From Cellulomonas telluris (lineage in GTDB: Bacteria > Actinomycetota > Actinomycetes > Actinomycetales > Cellulomonadaceae), in contig NZ_QXFN01000001.1 in the NCBI RefSeq assembly GCF_004886325.1, forward strand, positions 248,001-312,000: a DNA stretch of 64,000 nt, given 5' to 3'. This document shows, in pieces, positions 9,682-17,932 of the stretch. The notes under the pieces are model-generated. The model was not told where the DNA came from and did no database searches. It saw only the letters and a program-made list of their open reading frames with translations. The position numbers and the translations under genes are program-made. The stretch's first letter is position 1, and the number at the start of each line of letters is the position of its first letter.

Positions 9682-9712
9682 GATAATTCCGACCCGCTTG
9701 CTCGCCTTTCAA
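9682..9712 (-). promoter_or_regulatory. candidate promoter of the TauE-type gene
   Basis: On the minus strand, TTGAAA (9712-9707) is followed after 18-19 bp by AATTAT/ATTATC (9688-9682), an AT-rich island in GC-rich sequence. The leader of about 75 nt would contain a perfect 8-bp stem CCGACGCC-GT-GGCGTCGG (9623-9640). The hexamers are seen; promoter activity is inferred. Confidence 0.4.
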
Positions 9713-9761
9713 CAGGCGGTCACATGGTGGACACCCGTTCCAGCCCGCGGACCGGGGGCGA

Positions 9762-10220
9762 TCAGGGGTTGTGCCAGGCGTCCTCGCGCGCCGCGAGCGC
9801 GTGCACCGCGTCCGGCAGGTCGCCGGCGACGAGGTCGGCGAGCGTCACGACGTCGAGGACGTCGCGGACCGACGCGCGCAGCGCGACCCACACCTCGAGC
9901 AGCGAGCGGGCCGACCCCTCGTAGGTGAGCGCCGGCGGGCGCACGTCGCGCACGGTGACGAGCGGGCCGTCGACCGCGCGGATGACGTCGGCGAGCGTGA
10001 TCTCCGCAGCCGGCCGCGCCAGCTGGTACCCGCCCGAGCGGCCCCGGACGCTCGTCACGACGCCGCCGCGCCGCAGGTCGCCGAGGATGCGCTCGAGGAA
10101 GCTCGTCGGGATGTCCTGCCCCGCGGCGAGCACGTCCGTGGGGACGGAGTCCCCGGCCGGACGGGTCGCGAGCTCCGCGCACGCCCGCACCGCATAGTCC
10201 GCCTTCGCCGAGACCCGCAT
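9762..10220 (-). CDS. Rrf2-family transcriptional regulator
   Basis: A 152-residue winged-helix regulator. MRVSAKADYAVRACAELA is the classic Rrf2 start, followed by the FLERILGDLRRGGVVTSVRGRSGGYQLARP wing region with the conserved GGY turn, and IRAVDGPL. The three-cysteine Fe-S cluster of IscR/NsrR types is absent (the only Cys is near residue 13), so it resembles the cluster-free CymR-like branch. Together with the adjacent TauE exporter this suggests sulfur or redox control, which is inference. I chose the ATG before RVSAKADY; ATGs 9 and 12 nt upstream are also possible. Confidence 0.9.
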   Translation of the reverse strand: MRVSAKADYAVRACAELATRPAGDSVPTDVLAAGQDIPTSFLERILGDLRRGGVVTSVRGRSGGYQLARPAAEITLADVIRAVDGPLVTVRDVRPPALTYEGSARSLLEVWVALRASVRDVLDVVTLADLVAGDLPDAVHALAAREDAWHNP

Positions 10221-10231
10221 GCCGTCCATCA

Positions 10232-10257
10232 TCCCGGATCCGTCCCACGATCCGGGA
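10232..10257. promoter_or_regulatory. 9-bp inverted repeat, likely Rrf2 autoregulatory operator
   Basis: TCCCGGATC (10232-10240), 8 bp spacer, then GATCCGGGA (10249-10257): a perfect 9-bp inverted repeat immediately upstream of the Rrf2 start. Position and symmetry fit a dimeric regulator repressing its own gene. I see no full second copy at the TauE promoter. Confidence 0.6.
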
Positions 10258-10268
10258 CGACGGCACTC

Positions 10269-10290
10269 CGGCGGGACCGAGGTCCCGCCG
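10269..10290. repeat. 22-bp palindrome between Rrf2 and csoR genes
   Basis: CGGCGGGACC-GA-GGTCCCGCCG, a perfect 10-bp stem with a 2-nt centre, lies between two divergent genes, so it is not an ordinary terminator. It may be a second operator, or a hairpin separating the two promoters. Confidence 0.45.
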
Positions 10291-10297
10291 CGCGGAA

Positions 10298-10316
10298 TAC
10301 CCCCGGGGGGTACCGT
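10298..10316 (+). promoter_or_regulatory. CsoR copper operator overlapping the csoR promoter
   Basis: TACCCCC-GGGGGGTA (10298-10312) matches the known CsoR operator pattern of a G/C-tract pseudo-palindrome flanked by TA steps. Its right end overlaps the -10 hexamer TACCGT (10311-10316), which ends 6 nt before the csoR GTG. Copper-free CsoR bound here would block RNA polymerase, and Cu(I) would release it. Confidence 0.85.
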
Positions 10317-10322
10317 GTTGGC

Positions 10323-10673
10323 GTGGACATGAGCGAGACGACGACCCCGGCGACCGCCGCCGCGCCCGGCGTGCACGAGCACCCGCAGGCGCCGCACGGC
10401 TACACACCCGCCAAGGACGACTACCTCAAGCGGCTGCGCCGCATCGAGGGCCAGGTGCGCGGCATCGCGCGGATGGTCGACGAGGACACGTACTGCATCG
10501 ACGTCCTCACGCAGATCTCCGCCGTCACCAAGGCCCTGCAGGCCGTGAGCATCGGCCTCGTCGAGGACCACCTCGCGCACTGCGTCGTCGACGCCGCCCG
10601 GCAGTCCCCCGACGCCGGCGCCGCCAAGGTCCGCGAGGCCGCCGACGCCATCGCGCGGCTCGTCCGCAGCTGA
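10323..10673 (+). CDS. csoR: copper-sensing repressor CsoR
   Basis: DUF156-family all-helical repressor of 116 residues. Counting from GTG 10323, the Cu(I) ligands are Cys58, His83 and Cys87, with spacings (+25, +29) identical to characterised CsoR proteins. [18 protein letters not shown] is the conserved basic helix that contacts DNA. GTG 10323 fits a leaderless transcript from TACCGT; ATG 10329 is the alternative. It heads csoR-copZ-copA and has its own operator directly upstream. Confidence 0.96.
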   Translation: MDMSETTTPATAAAPGVHEHPQAPHGYTPAKDDYLKRLRRIEGQVRGIARMVDEDTYCIDVLTQISAVTKALQAVSIGLVEDHLAHCVVDAARQSPDAGAAKVREAADAIARLVRS

Positions 10674-10726
10674 CCCCACAGTCCCCGCGCGGCGGGACCC
10701 CGCCGCGCCCATCGAAGGAGAGACCC

Positions 10727-10960
10727 ATGAGCCAGACCACCACGTTCCGCGTCGACGGCATGACCTGCGGGCACTGCGTGCAGTCCGTCACCTCCGAGCT
10801 CACCGCGCTGCCCGGCGTCACCGACGTGCAGGTGGAGCTCGTGAACGGCGGCCCGTCCCCCGTCACCGTCACGTCCGACGCGCCGCTGGACGCCGCCGCG
10901 GTGTCCGCCGCCGTCGAGGAGGCCGGGTACGCGGTGACGCCGACCCGGTCGCTGCTGTGA
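10727..10960 (+). CDS. copZ: copper chaperone, heavy-metal-associated domain
   Basis: A 77-residue single HMA domain with the Cu(I) site MTCGHC (Cys14, Cys17). It should carry Cu(I) in the cytoplasm to the adjacent CopA ATPase. A good ribosome binding site GAAGGAGAG lies just upstream of the ATG. Its stop overlaps the copA GTG, so chaperone and pump are co-translated. Confidence 0.96.
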   Translation: MSQTTTFRVDGMTCGHCVQSVTSELTALPGVTDVQVELVNGGPSPVTVTSDAPLDAAAVSAAVEEAGYAVTPTRSLL

Positions 10961-13569
10961 GCACGCCCCGGACCGGCGGCCCGCACGACGCCGCGGTCGG
11001 CGAGGCCCTCGGGGCCCCCGTCGCGACCGTCGACCTGGCCGTCGAGGGCATGACCTGCGCGTCCTGCGTCGCGCGGGTCGAGAAGAAGCTCAACCGCGTC
11101 CCCGGCGCCCGCGCCACCGTGAACCTCGCGCTCGAGAGCGCGCACGTCGAGCTGTCCGACCCCGGCCCGGACGCACCGGCCCCGACGGTCGACGCGCTCG
11201 TCGCCGCGGTCCGCTCCGCGGGGTACGACGCCCGGCGGACGGGCGGCACGGGCACCGTCCCGGGCGAGGCCCCCGCGGCCGACGGCCACGACCACGGCGC
11301 GACGCACGCAGGGACGCACGCCGACGCGGACCACGGGGTGTCGGCGGCCACGGCCCAGGCACCCGCCGTCGCGCAGGGCGCACCGGCCGGTCCCGGCGCG
11401 GCGCCCGTGCACCACGGCGCCCACCCCGACCCGGGCGAGCACCGCCGGGGTGCGCACGACCACGGCGGCATCGACGGCTTCTCCGAGGACGACACCTCGG
11501 CCCCCGTCGACGCCCGCGGCACGGACCTGCGCCGGCGCCTGCGGGTCGCCGCGGTGCTGACCGTCCCCGTGCTCGTGCTGAGCATGGTGCCCGCCACGCA
11601 GTTCACCGGGTGGCAGTGGGTGGTGGCGGCGCTCGCGCTGCCCGTGGTCACGTGGGCGGCCTGGCCGTTCCACAAGGCCGCCGCCCGGGCGGCCCGGCAC
11701 CGCGCGTCGACGATGGACACGCTCGTGTCCATCGGCGTGATCGCGGCGAGCGCCTGGTCGCTGTGGGCGCTGCTGCTCGGAGGTGCCGGCGAGCTGGGCA
11801 TGCGGATGCAGCCCACGCTGCTGCCCGCCGCGTCGGCGGGCCACGGCCCCGCGACGCCCGAGCTGTACTTCGAGGTCGCGGCGGTCGTCACGACGTTCCT
11901 GCTGGCGGGCCGCTACGCCGAGCACCGCTCGCGCCGCCGGGCGGGCGACGCGCTGCGGTCGCTGCTCGACCTGGGCGCGAAGGACGTGGCCCTGCTCGTC
12001 ACCGGCCCCGACGGGCGCCGGCGCGAGGAGCGCGTCCCCGTCGCACGCCTGGCGGTCGGCGACCTGTTCTCCGTGCGCCCGGGCGAGAAGGTCGCGACGG
12101 ACGGCGTCGTGGTCGAGGGCACGAGTGCCGTCGACACCTCGCTCCTGACCGGCGAGCCCGTGCCCGTGGACGTCGGCCCGGGCGACGAGGTCACCGGCGC
12201 GACGGTCAACACGTCGGGGCACCTCGTGGTGCGAGCCGCCCGCGTCGGCGAGCAGACCCGGCTGGCGCAGATCGGCCGGCTCGTCGCCCGCGCGCAGACG
12301 GGCAAGGCACCCGTGCAGCGGCTCGCGGACCGCGTGTCCGCGGTGTTCGTGCCCGTGGTGATCGTCATCGCGCTCGGCACCTTCGCCGTGTGGCTGGCGA
12401 CCGGTGGCGGCCTGCAGGCGGCGTTCACCGCGGCCGTGGCCGTGCTCATCATCGCGTGCCCCTGCGCCCTCGGGCTGGCGACCCCGACCGCGCTGCTCGT
12501 CGGCACGGGGCGCGGCGCGCAGCTCGGCATCCTCATCAAGGGTCCGGAGATCCTCGAGGAGACCAAGGCCGTCGACACCGTCGTGCTCGACAAGACCGGC
12601 ACGGTGACGGCCGGGCGCATGGGTCTCGTCGACGTCGTGCCGCTGGCCGGCACGGACCGCGACGAGGTCCTGCGGCTGGCCGGTGCGGTGGAGGCGCGTG
12701 CCGAGCACCCGATCGCGCGGGCGGTCGCCGAGGCGGCCGAGGCGCTCGCCCCCGTCCCCGCGGGGGTCGGCGCGGACGGCGTGCCGATCGGCTCCGACGA
12801 GGTCCGCGAGTTCCACGCGGCCGCCGGCGGCGGCGTCGTGGGCGTCGTGCGGACCGCGCACTCCGGGGTCGGGCTGGCCCGTCGCGTGCTCGTCGGCCGG
12901 CTCGGCTGGCTCGGCGAGCAGGGCGTGGACACGTCCGCGGCCACCGACGCGGTCGCCGCCGCGGAGGCGGACGGCGCCACCGCCGTCGTCGCGGCCTGGG
13001 ACGGTGCCGCGCGGGGCGTCCTGGTGCTGCGCGACCCCGTCCGGCCGACGTCCGCGGACGCCGTGCGGGAGCTGCGTGCCCTCGGCCTGCGGCCCGTGCT
13101 GCTCACCGGCGACAACCGGGGTGCGGCACTCGCGGCCGCCCGCGAGGTCGGCATCGCCGAGGACGACGTGATCGCCCAGGTGCTGCCCGACCAGAAGGTG
13201 GCGGTCGTCGAGCGGCTGCAGGCCGGCGGCGCCCGGGTGGCGATGGTCGGCGACGGCGTGAACGACGCCGCCGCGCTCGCGACCGCCGACCTGGGCCTGG
13301 CGATGGGCACGGGCACGGACGTCGCGATCGAGGCGGCGGACCTCACGCTCGTCCGCGGCGACCTCGCGTCGGCCCCGCAGGCCGTCCGCCTGTCGCGGCG
13401 CACGCTGACCGTCATCCGGCAGAACCTGTTCTGGGCGTTCGCGTACAACGTGGCGGCGATCCCGCTGGCGGCGCTCGGCCTGCTCAACCCGATGATCGCG
13501 GGTGCGGCGATGGCGTTCTCGAGCGTCCTGGTGGTGACGAACAGCCTCCGTCTCCGCCGCTTCGCCTGA
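10957..13569 (+). CDS. copA: P1B-type copper-exporting ATPase
   Basis: Pumps Cu(I) out of the cytoplasm at the cost of ATP. The 870-residue protein has an N-terminal HMA domain with MTCASC (Cys34, Cys37), a His-rich hydrophilic stretch of about 60 residues (roughly 108-170), then eight membrane helices. Catalytic landmarks are LLTGEPVPV, the transport-site CPC (501-503), DKTGT with phosphorylated Asp545, the EHP nucleotide-binding motif, and GDGVND (Asp766 in it). The final helix has the MAFSS copper-type motif. The His-rich linker is long for the family and may buffer metal. Confidence 0.98.
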   Translation: MSTPRTGGPHDAAVGEALGAPVATVDLAVEGMTCASCVARVEKKLNRVPGARATVNLALESAHVELSDPGPDAPAPTVDALVAAVRSAGYDARRTGGTGTVPGEAPAADGHDHGATHAGTHADADHGVSAATAQAPAVAQGAPAGPGAAPVHHGAHPDPGEHRRGAHDHGGIDGFSEDDTSAPVDARGTDLRRRLRVAAVLTVPVLVLSMVPATQFTGWQWVVAALALPVVTWAAWPFHKAAARAARHRASTMDTLVSIGVIAASAWSLWALLLGGAGELGMRMQPTLLPAASAGHGPATPELYFEVAAVVTTFLLAGRYAEHRSRRRAGDALRSLLDLGAKDVALLVTGPDGRRREERVPVARLAVGDLFSVRPGEKVATDGVVVEGTSAVDTSLLTGEPVPVDVGPGDEVTGATVNTSGHLVVRAARVGEQTRLAQIGRLVARAQTGKAPVQRLADRVSAVFVPVVIVIALGTFAVWLATGGGLQAAFTAAVAVLIIACPCALGLATPTALLVGTGRGAQLGILIKGPEILEETKAVDTVVLDKTGTVTAGRMGLVDVVPLAGTDRDEVLRLAGAVEARAEHPIARAVAEAAEALAPVPAGVGADGVPIGSDEVREFHAAAGGGVVGVVRTAHSGVGLARRVLVGRLGWLGEQGVDTSAATDAVAAAEADGATAVVAAWDGAARGVLVLRDPVRPTSADAVRELRALGLRPVLLTGDNRGAALAAAREVGIAEDDVIAQVLPDQKVAVVERLQAGGARVAMVGDGVNDAAALATADLGLAMGTGTDVAIEAADLTLVRGDLASAPQAVRLSRRTLTVIRQNLFWAFAYNVAAIPLAALGLLNPMIAGAAMAFSSVLVVTNSLRLRRFA

Positions 13570-13580
13570 CCCGCTCCCCT

Positions 13581-13656
13581 GGGCGAGCGCGCTGCACGAC
13601 GGTCGAGCGCACCGGTCACGACCGGTGCGCTCGACCCGTGCCCGGCGCGCTCGCCC
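13581..13656. terminator. long nested hairpin after copA (element A)
   Basis: Outer 12-bp arms (13581-13592 with 13645-13656) enclose an inner perfect 16-bp stem (13601-13616 with 13621-13636, loop CACG). Short complementary stretches between the two stems would continue pairing. It starts 11 bp after the copA stop and probably ends the copper transcript. It resembles the nested hairpins at 14991-15056 and 58965-59032. Confidence 0.7.
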
Positions 13657-13685
13657 GGGTGTCGGCCTGCCGCGGGGAGCGGCAA

Positions 13686-13708
13686 TGTGATATCACTTTG
13701 CTATCGCA
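13686..13708. promoter_or_regulatory. AT-rich palindromic operator/promoter of the SPFH-Arc pair
   Basis: The perfect 10-bp palindrome GTGATATCAC (13687-13696) overlaps a wider inverted repeat TGTGATA-N9-TATCGCA (13686-13692, 13702-13708). It lies 25 bp before the SPFH gene in otherwise GC-rich DNA. An Arc-like repressor encoded two genes on is the obvious candidate binder. The site is seen; the binder is inferred. Confidence 0.6.
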
Positions 13709-13732
13709 GCATCGTCCCCCGAGGAGGCCCCC

Positions 13733-14695
13733 ATGCCCGACACGTCCGTCCCCCCGCAGGAGTCCGTGGGCGGTGACCCCAGCGGCCGGCCCGTCGGCCA
13801 CGCCGGTGCACGGGTCGACGTCGCCGAGCGGGAGGCGTGGTCCCTCGGCACGGGCGGGGCGCTGCTCGCGATCGTGCTCGCGGTCGTCCTCGTCGTCACG
13901 GGCTTCGTCCTCTTCGGCGTCGCCGACGACACCGACACGGGTGCGCTCGGCGTGCTGGGCGTGGTCCTGCTGCTCGCGGGCCTGCTCCTCCCGACCGGCA
14001 TCGCCGTCATCAGCCCCGGGCAGACCCGGGTCGTGCAGCTCTTCGGCCGGTACGTCGGCACGGTCCGCCGCACGGGGCTCGTCGTCACCGTCCCGCTGAC
14101 GTCCCGCCAGAGGGTGTCGGTCCGCGTCCGCAACTTCGAGACGAACGAGCTCAAGGTGAACGACGCCGACGGCAACCCGATCAACATCGCCGCGATCGTC
14201 GTGTGGCAGGTCGCGGACACCGCGAAGGCGACCTTCGCCGTCGAGGACTACGAGGACTTCGTGCACGTGCAGTCCGAGTCGGCGCTGCGCCACGTCGCGA
14301 TGTCCCACCCGTACGACCACGCCGACGACGGCGAGAACTCGCTGCGCGGCGCCACCGACGTCGTGTCGGCCGAGATCGCCGCCGAGGTCGCCGCGCGCGT
14401 CGTCATCGCCGGCGTCGAGGTCATCGAGGCCCGCATCTCCAACCTCGCCTACGCGCCCGAGATCGCGCAGGCGATGCTGCAGCGGCAGCAGGCGGGCGCG
14501 ATCATCGCCGCCCGCGAGCGGATCGTCGAGGGCGCCGTCTCCATGGTCGAGGGCGCGCTGGGCCGGCTCGAGGCGGACGGGTTCGTCCAGCTCGACGACG
14601 AGCGCCGGGCCGCGATGGTCTCCAACCTGCTGGTCGTCCTGTGCGGCGAGAGCCGCGCGACGCCCGTCGTCAACGCGGGGACCCTGTACACGTGA
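13733..14695 (+). CDS. SPFH/band-7 domain membrane protein
   Basis: A 320-residue protein with about 40 hydrophilic residues, two hydrophobic helices (roughly 40-62 and 67-85), then an SPFH domain. [27 protein letters not shown] is the typical entry to the band-7 fold, followed by [21 protein letters not shown] and a C-terminal charged helix. SPFH proteins form large membrane-bound oligomers; the role here is unknown. GAGGAGG precedes the ATG. The next gene encodes an Arc-like protein, an arrangement I recall from other actinobacteria. Confidence 0.88.
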   Translation: MPDTSVPPQESVGGDPSGRPVGHAGARVDVAEREAWSLGTGGALLAIVLAVVLVVTGFVLFGVADDTDTGALGVLGVVLLLAGLLLPTGIAVISPGQTRVVQLFGRYVGTVRRTGLVVTVPLTSRQRVSVRVRNFETNELKVNDADGNPINIAAIVVWQVADTAKATFAVEDYEDFVHVQSESALRHVAMSHPYDHADDGENSLRGATDVVSAEIAAEVAARVVIAGVEVIEARISNLAYAPEIAQAMLQRQQAGAIIAARERIVEGAVSMVEGALGRLEADGFVQLDDERRAAMVSNLLVVLCGESRATPVVNAGTLYT

Positions 14696-14747
14696 TCGGT
14701 CATCACACGAACGCTCCCTGCGGCCGTGACCGCGCCGGGACGCCAGG

Positions 14748-14978
14748 ATGAGCGACGAGCAGCCGGCACGGCCGGGCCGCGGGCGGGAGCGCCGTCAGGT
14801 GCTCCTGCGCCTCGACCCGGCCGTGCACGACGCGCTCGCCCGGTGGGCGGCGGACGAGCTGCGCAGCGTCAACGCGCAGGTCGACCTGATCGTCCGCCGG
14901 GCCCTCGCGGACGCAGGCCGGCTGCCCGGGGACGCGGCCCCGCCGCCGCGCCGGGGCCGGCCTCCGGCCTCCGGCTGA
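14748..14978 (+). CDS. Arc-like ribbon-helix-helix protein
   Basis: A small basic protein of 76 residues. [20 protein letters not shown] followed by [19 protein letters not shown] fits a ribbon-helix-helix fold: a short beta strand for the DNA groove, then two helices. It ends in a Pro/Arg-rich tail. It follows the SPFH gene by 52 bp and may repress the pair through the GTGATATCAC site. A toxin partner is not seen, so I do not call it an antitoxin. Confidence 0.75.
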   Translation: MSDEQPARPGRGRERRQVLLRLDPAVHDALARWAADELRSVNAQVDLIVRRALADAGRLPGDAAPPPRRGRPPASG

Positions 14979-14990
14979 CGCCCGCCGTCC

Positions 14991-15056
14991 AGCGCGCCAC
15001 TCACCGGCCGAGCGCACCGGACGTCGCTGGTGCGCTCGAGCGTCGAGTGGCGCGCT
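14991..15056. terminator. nested hairpin between convergent genes (element B)
   Basis: Outer 12-bp arms AGCGCGCCACTC (14991-15002) and its complement (15045-15056) enclose an inner 10-bp stem CGAGCGCACC (15009-15018) with GGTGCGCTCG (15029-15038). It lies between the Arc-like gene and the convergent ABC permease gene, so it probably terminates both. The inner arm sequence GAGCGCACC is shared with element A at 13605-13613. Confidence 0.7.
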
Positions 15057-15074
15057 CGGCGGTGGTGGTGAGGG

Positions 15075-15869
15075 TCAGTGGAAGCGGCGGCCCTCGTCGC
15101 GCCGGACCGCCCAGACCGCGAGCGCGGCGAACGCGACCGTCCACGCGAGCAGCACCGGCGCGGCGAGCCCCGGCGCCTCGGCGCCGGTCGTGACCTGCAC
15201 GACCAGGTCGCGCGCCGCCCGCGACGGCAGCAGGCGCGAGATCGCGTCGAGCCAGCCCGGGAACATCTGCGGCGGCAGGAACAGACCGCCCGCGAACCCG
15301 AGCGGGAAGAGCGTGCACTGGGTGACCGCGAGCGCCGCCTTGGTCGACATGGAGTAGCCGATCGCCAGGCCGAGCAGCGTGAACGGCACCGCGACCGCGA
15401 CGACCATGACGACGGCCCCCAGCGCCTGCGCCCACGACAGGGTCGCGGCCGTCAGGAAGGTGCCGATCAGCGCCAGCGGGACCAGCGACAGGTACGCCCA
15501 CGCGAGCCCGTTGAGCACGCGCCCCGCGAGCCGCGGACCGGGCCGGGCCGGCAGCGTGCGCAGGTAGCCGTCGAACGGCAGCGCCCGGTCCTCGGCGACG
15601 CCGGCGCCGTGCGTGAACAGGCACGCCGACATGACCGCGAACACCGCGAGCTGCCCGACGGCGGCGGTCGCGGCGACGGGGTCGTCGGCGACCGCACGCT
15701 GCGGGATGACGAAGAACAGCAGGGCCAGGCCGGGGAAGAGCATGTTGCCGAGCACCGCGATGGGCACGCGCAGCGTCTCGACGAACTGGTAGCGCGCGTG
15801 CAGCCAGGCCACCGCGAGCGGCGGACGGAGCGCGGCGCGCGGGCCGGCGGCGACGGTCGTGGCGGTCAT
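15075..15869 (-). CDS. ABC-2 type transporter permease
   Basis: A 264-residue permease with six hydrophobic segments in the ABC-2 exporter pattern, including LGNMLFPGLALLFFVIP, LAVFAVMSACLFTHG and FPLGFAGGLFLPPQMFPGWL, the last being the conserved region before the final helices. It overlaps the ATPase gene by ATGA and is the last gene of a four-gene minus-strand operon. Substrate unknown: drug or lipid export is usual for such small pairs. Confidence 0.9.
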   Translation of the reverse strand: MTATTVAAGPRAALRPPLAVAWLHARYQFVETLRVPIAVLGNMLFPGLALLFFVIPQRAVADDPVAATAAVGQLAVFAVMSACLFTHGAGVAEDRALPFDGYLRTLPARPGPRLAGRVLNGLAWAYLSLVPLALIGTFLTAATLSWAQALGAVVMVVAVAVPFTLLGLAIGYSMSTKAALAVTQCTLFPLGFAGGLFLPPQMFPGWLDAISRLLPSRAARDLVVQVTTGAEAPGLAAPVLLAWTVAFAALAVWAVRRDEGRRFH

Positions 15870-16840
15870 CGGGACACCTCCGGGGTGGGGACGGGTGCCG
15901 TCGCGGCTGCGGTGGCGCCGCGTGCGGTGAGGGCGAGGAACGCCTCCTCGAGGGACGCGCCCCGCACCTCGAGCGCGTGGAACGGCAGCCCGGACGCGAC
16001 GAGCGCGCGGACGGCGGCGTCGGCGTCGGCGGCCAGCAGCGTGAAGCGGGTGCCGGCCGCGGCGGGCACCGCGTCGACGACGTCCTGCACGCCGGACAGC
16101 CCGCGCAGCGCGGACCGGCCGGCGGCCTCCTCCCCCGGCAGCGTGAGCGTCACGCGCCGCAGCGCCACGAGGTCGAGCACGCGGTCGATGCGGTCGTCGG
16201 CCAGCACCCGGCCGCCGCCGACCACGACGACCCGCTCCGCGAGCGCCTCGATCTCCTCGAGGTAGTGGCTGGTGACGATGACGGTGGCGCCGTCGCGGTG
16301 GTAGTCGCGCAGCGCCTCCCACAGCACGTGCCGCGCCTCGACGTCCAGGCCGGTGGTCGGCTCGTCGAGCAGCACCAGCCGCGGTCGGCCGACGAGCGAC
16401 AGCGCGACGGCGAGCCGCCGGCGCTGCCCGCCCGACAGGCCGCCGGTCTGCCGCTCCGCGAGCTCCTCGAGCCCGAACCGCGCGAGCACCTCGGCGCGCG
16501 GCATGGGCGCGGCGTAGTGCCCGGCGACGAAGTCGACGACCTCGCGCACCTTGAGGGTCTCCGGCAGCCCCGTCTCCTGCGGCGTGGTGCCGAGCCACGT
16601 GCGCGACGCCGGGTCGCGGGGGTCGCCCCCGAACAGGCGCACCGTGCCCCCGTCGGGTCGGCGCAGCCCGGACAGCAGCGACAGGAGCGTGGTCTTGCCG
16701 GCCCCGTTGGGGCCGAGCAGGCCGACGATCTCGCCGGCCTCGACGCGCAGGCTGACGTCGTCGAGCGCGGTGACGGCGCCGAACCGGCGGGTCACGTGCT
16801 CCACGACGACCGGCGGTGCGCCGGGGGTGGTGGTGGTCAT
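15866..16840 (-). CDS. ABC transporter ATP-binding protein
   Basis: A 324-residue ATPase with Walker A GPNGAGKTT, Q-loop TPQETGLP, signature LSGGQRRRLA, Walker B LVLLDEPTTGLD and switch His in TSHYLEE. About 100 residues beyond the nucleotide-binding domain resemble the regulatory tail of DrrA/CcmA-type exporters. It overlaps genes on both sides by 4 bases, so it should form a complex with the adjacent ABC-2 permease. Confidence 0.95.
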   Translation of the reverse strand: MTTTTPGAPPVVVEHVTRRFGAVTALDDVSLRVEAGEIVGLLGPNGAGKTTLLSLLSGLRRPDGGTVRLFGGDPRDPASRTWLGTTPQETGLPETLKVREVVDFVAGHYAAPMPRAEVLARFGLEELAERQTGGLSGGQRRRLAVALSLVGRPRLVLLDEPTTGLDVEARHVLWEALRDYHRDGATVIVTSHYLEEIEALAERVVVVGGGRVLADDRIDRVLDLVALRRVTLTLPGEEAAGRSALRGLSGVQDVVDAVPAAAGTRFTLLAADADAAVRALVASGLPFHALEVRGASLEEAFLALTARGATAAATAPVPTPEVSR

Positions 16841-17142
16841 GGCTGTGCTCCCTTGAGCAGCTCGGTCAGGGTCCGGGTGTACCGGTCGAAGGCCGTGCGG
16901 CCCTCGCCGGTGAGCTCGACGTACGTGGCCGGCGTGCGGCCCTGGTGCGTCTTGGTCTGCTGCACGTAGCCGGCGTCCTCGAGCCGGCGCAGGTGCGTGG
17001 AGAGGTTGCCCGCGGTCATGTCGAGCAGGCCCTGCAGCCGCGGGAAGGCGATGCGGTCGCCGCGGTCCAGCGCGGCGAGGGTGGCGACGACGCGCAGGCG
17101 CGACGCCGAGTGGATGACGGGGTCGAGGTCGCCGTCGGTCAT
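16837..17142 (-). CDS. winged-helix transcriptional regulator (MarR/ArsR-like)
   Basis: A 101-residue single winged-helix domain. FPRLQGLLDMTAGNLSTHLRRLEDAGYVQQTKTHQGRTPATYVELTGEGR fits the recognition helix and wing of the short regulators often coupled to ABC-2 exporters. It overlaps both neighbours (ATGA each side), so it is made in fixed ratio with the transporter. The likely operator is the TTTGC-GTT-GCAAA repeat ahead of the operon at 17793-17805. Confidence 0.88.
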   Translation of the reverse strand: MTDGDLDPVIHSASRLRVVATLAALDRGDRIAFPRLQGLLDMTAGNLSTHLRRLEDAGYVQQTKTHQGRTPATYVELTGEGRTAFDRYTRTLTELLKGAQP

Positions 17143-17768
17143 GCGCGCCGCCGGACGAGGTGCGCGATCACCGCGCCGGCGAGCATGCCGCCGCCCCCGC
17201 CGAGCGCCATGACGAGGTACCCGTCGGGCGTGCCGACGAGGCTCGCGACGGCGGCGGTCGCGATGACCCACACACCGAGCAGGTACATCGACCGGACCCG
17301 CCACATCGCGCCGCAGGCCATGTAGAGCAGCCCGACGACGAGGCACGCGAGGCCGTTGGCGACGATCGCGATGACCTCCGGGCTCGCGCCCGCGGCGACG
17401 ACGCCGGCGACGATCAGCCCTTGAGCCATGAAGCCGGCGAACCACGTGAGCCCGACCATGGTGCCCATCGACCGGCTCGTGCCGCGGACCCCCCGCGACC
17501 GGCGGCCGATGTGGGTCAGCGTCACGACGAGCCCGAGGGCCATGAGGGCCCCGAAGACGGCACCGGCGGGGCCGGTGGACGTGCCGGTGGGCGACCGCTC
17601 GGCCGACCACCACTGCAGGGCGTAACCGACCAGCCACAGGACGCCCCAGGTGCCGAAGATGACGCGGTCGTCGACCTCGCTGTCCAGCACCCGGCGCCGC
17701 TGCGCAGCGACGATCGCGAGCCCGGCGGCGGGGTCGAGGGGTGCGTCGTCCTCGTCGTGCTCGCCCAT
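17139..17768 (-). CDS. six-helix membrane protein, first gene of the ABC exporter operon
   Basis: A 209-residue protein of unknown function with a short acidic N-terminus and about six hydrophobic segments (for example VIFGTWGVLWLVGYALQWW, MVGLTWFAGFMAQGLIVAG and AIVANGLACLVVGLLYMACG). It has no ATPase or recognisable catalytic motif. GAGGAGAG sits 4 nt before the ATG. Co-translation with the regulator and exporter suggests it senses stress at the membrane or assists export. Confidence 0.8.
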   Translation of the reverse strand: MGEHDEDDAPLDPAAGLAIVAAQRRRVLDSEVDDRVIFGTWGVLWLVGYALQWWSAERSPTGTSTGPAGAVFGALMALGLVVTLTHIGRRSRGVRGTSRSMGTMVGLTWFAGFMAQGLIVAGVVAAGASPEVIAIVANGLACLVVGLLYMACGAMWRVRSMYLLGVWVIATAAVASLVGTPDGYLVMALGGGGGMLAGAVIAHLVRRRA

Positions 17769-17792
17769 CGTGCTCTCCTCGGTGCCAACCAC

Positions 17793-17813
17793 TTTGCGTT
17801 GCAAACCAGTTTG
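17793..17813. promoter_or_regulatory. operator repeats ahead of the winged-helix/ABC operon
   Basis: Two overlapping inverted repeats, TTTGC-GTT-GCAAA (17793-17805) and CAAAC-CA-GTTTG (17802-17813), form an AT-rich patch 25-45 bp upstream of the operon start. The spacing and symmetry suit a winged-helix dimer such as the one encoded at 16837-17142. Confidence 0.6.
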
Positions 17814-17920
17814 TCGGTTGCGACCCTGCGGCGTCAACACCCGGCGTCGGCACCCGCGTCAGCACCGGGGGTCGGGCACGGCAGCGCAGGCACGGCACCG
17901 CACCGCACCGGGGCGCGACG

Positions 17921-17926
17921 TAGCCT
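17921..17926 (+). promoter_or_regulatory. -10 element of a leaderless CPBP gene
   Basis: TAGCCT ends 6 nt before the GTG start at 17933, placing the transcription start on or next to the start codon. The same spacing recurs upstream of several genes in this window. Confidence 0.5.
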
Positions 17927-17932
17927 GCGGGC

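Noticed and set aside
14748-14978. toxin-antitoxin module around the Arc-like protein
   Set aside because: No small toxin-like gene lies next to it; its neighbour is an SPFH membrane protein.
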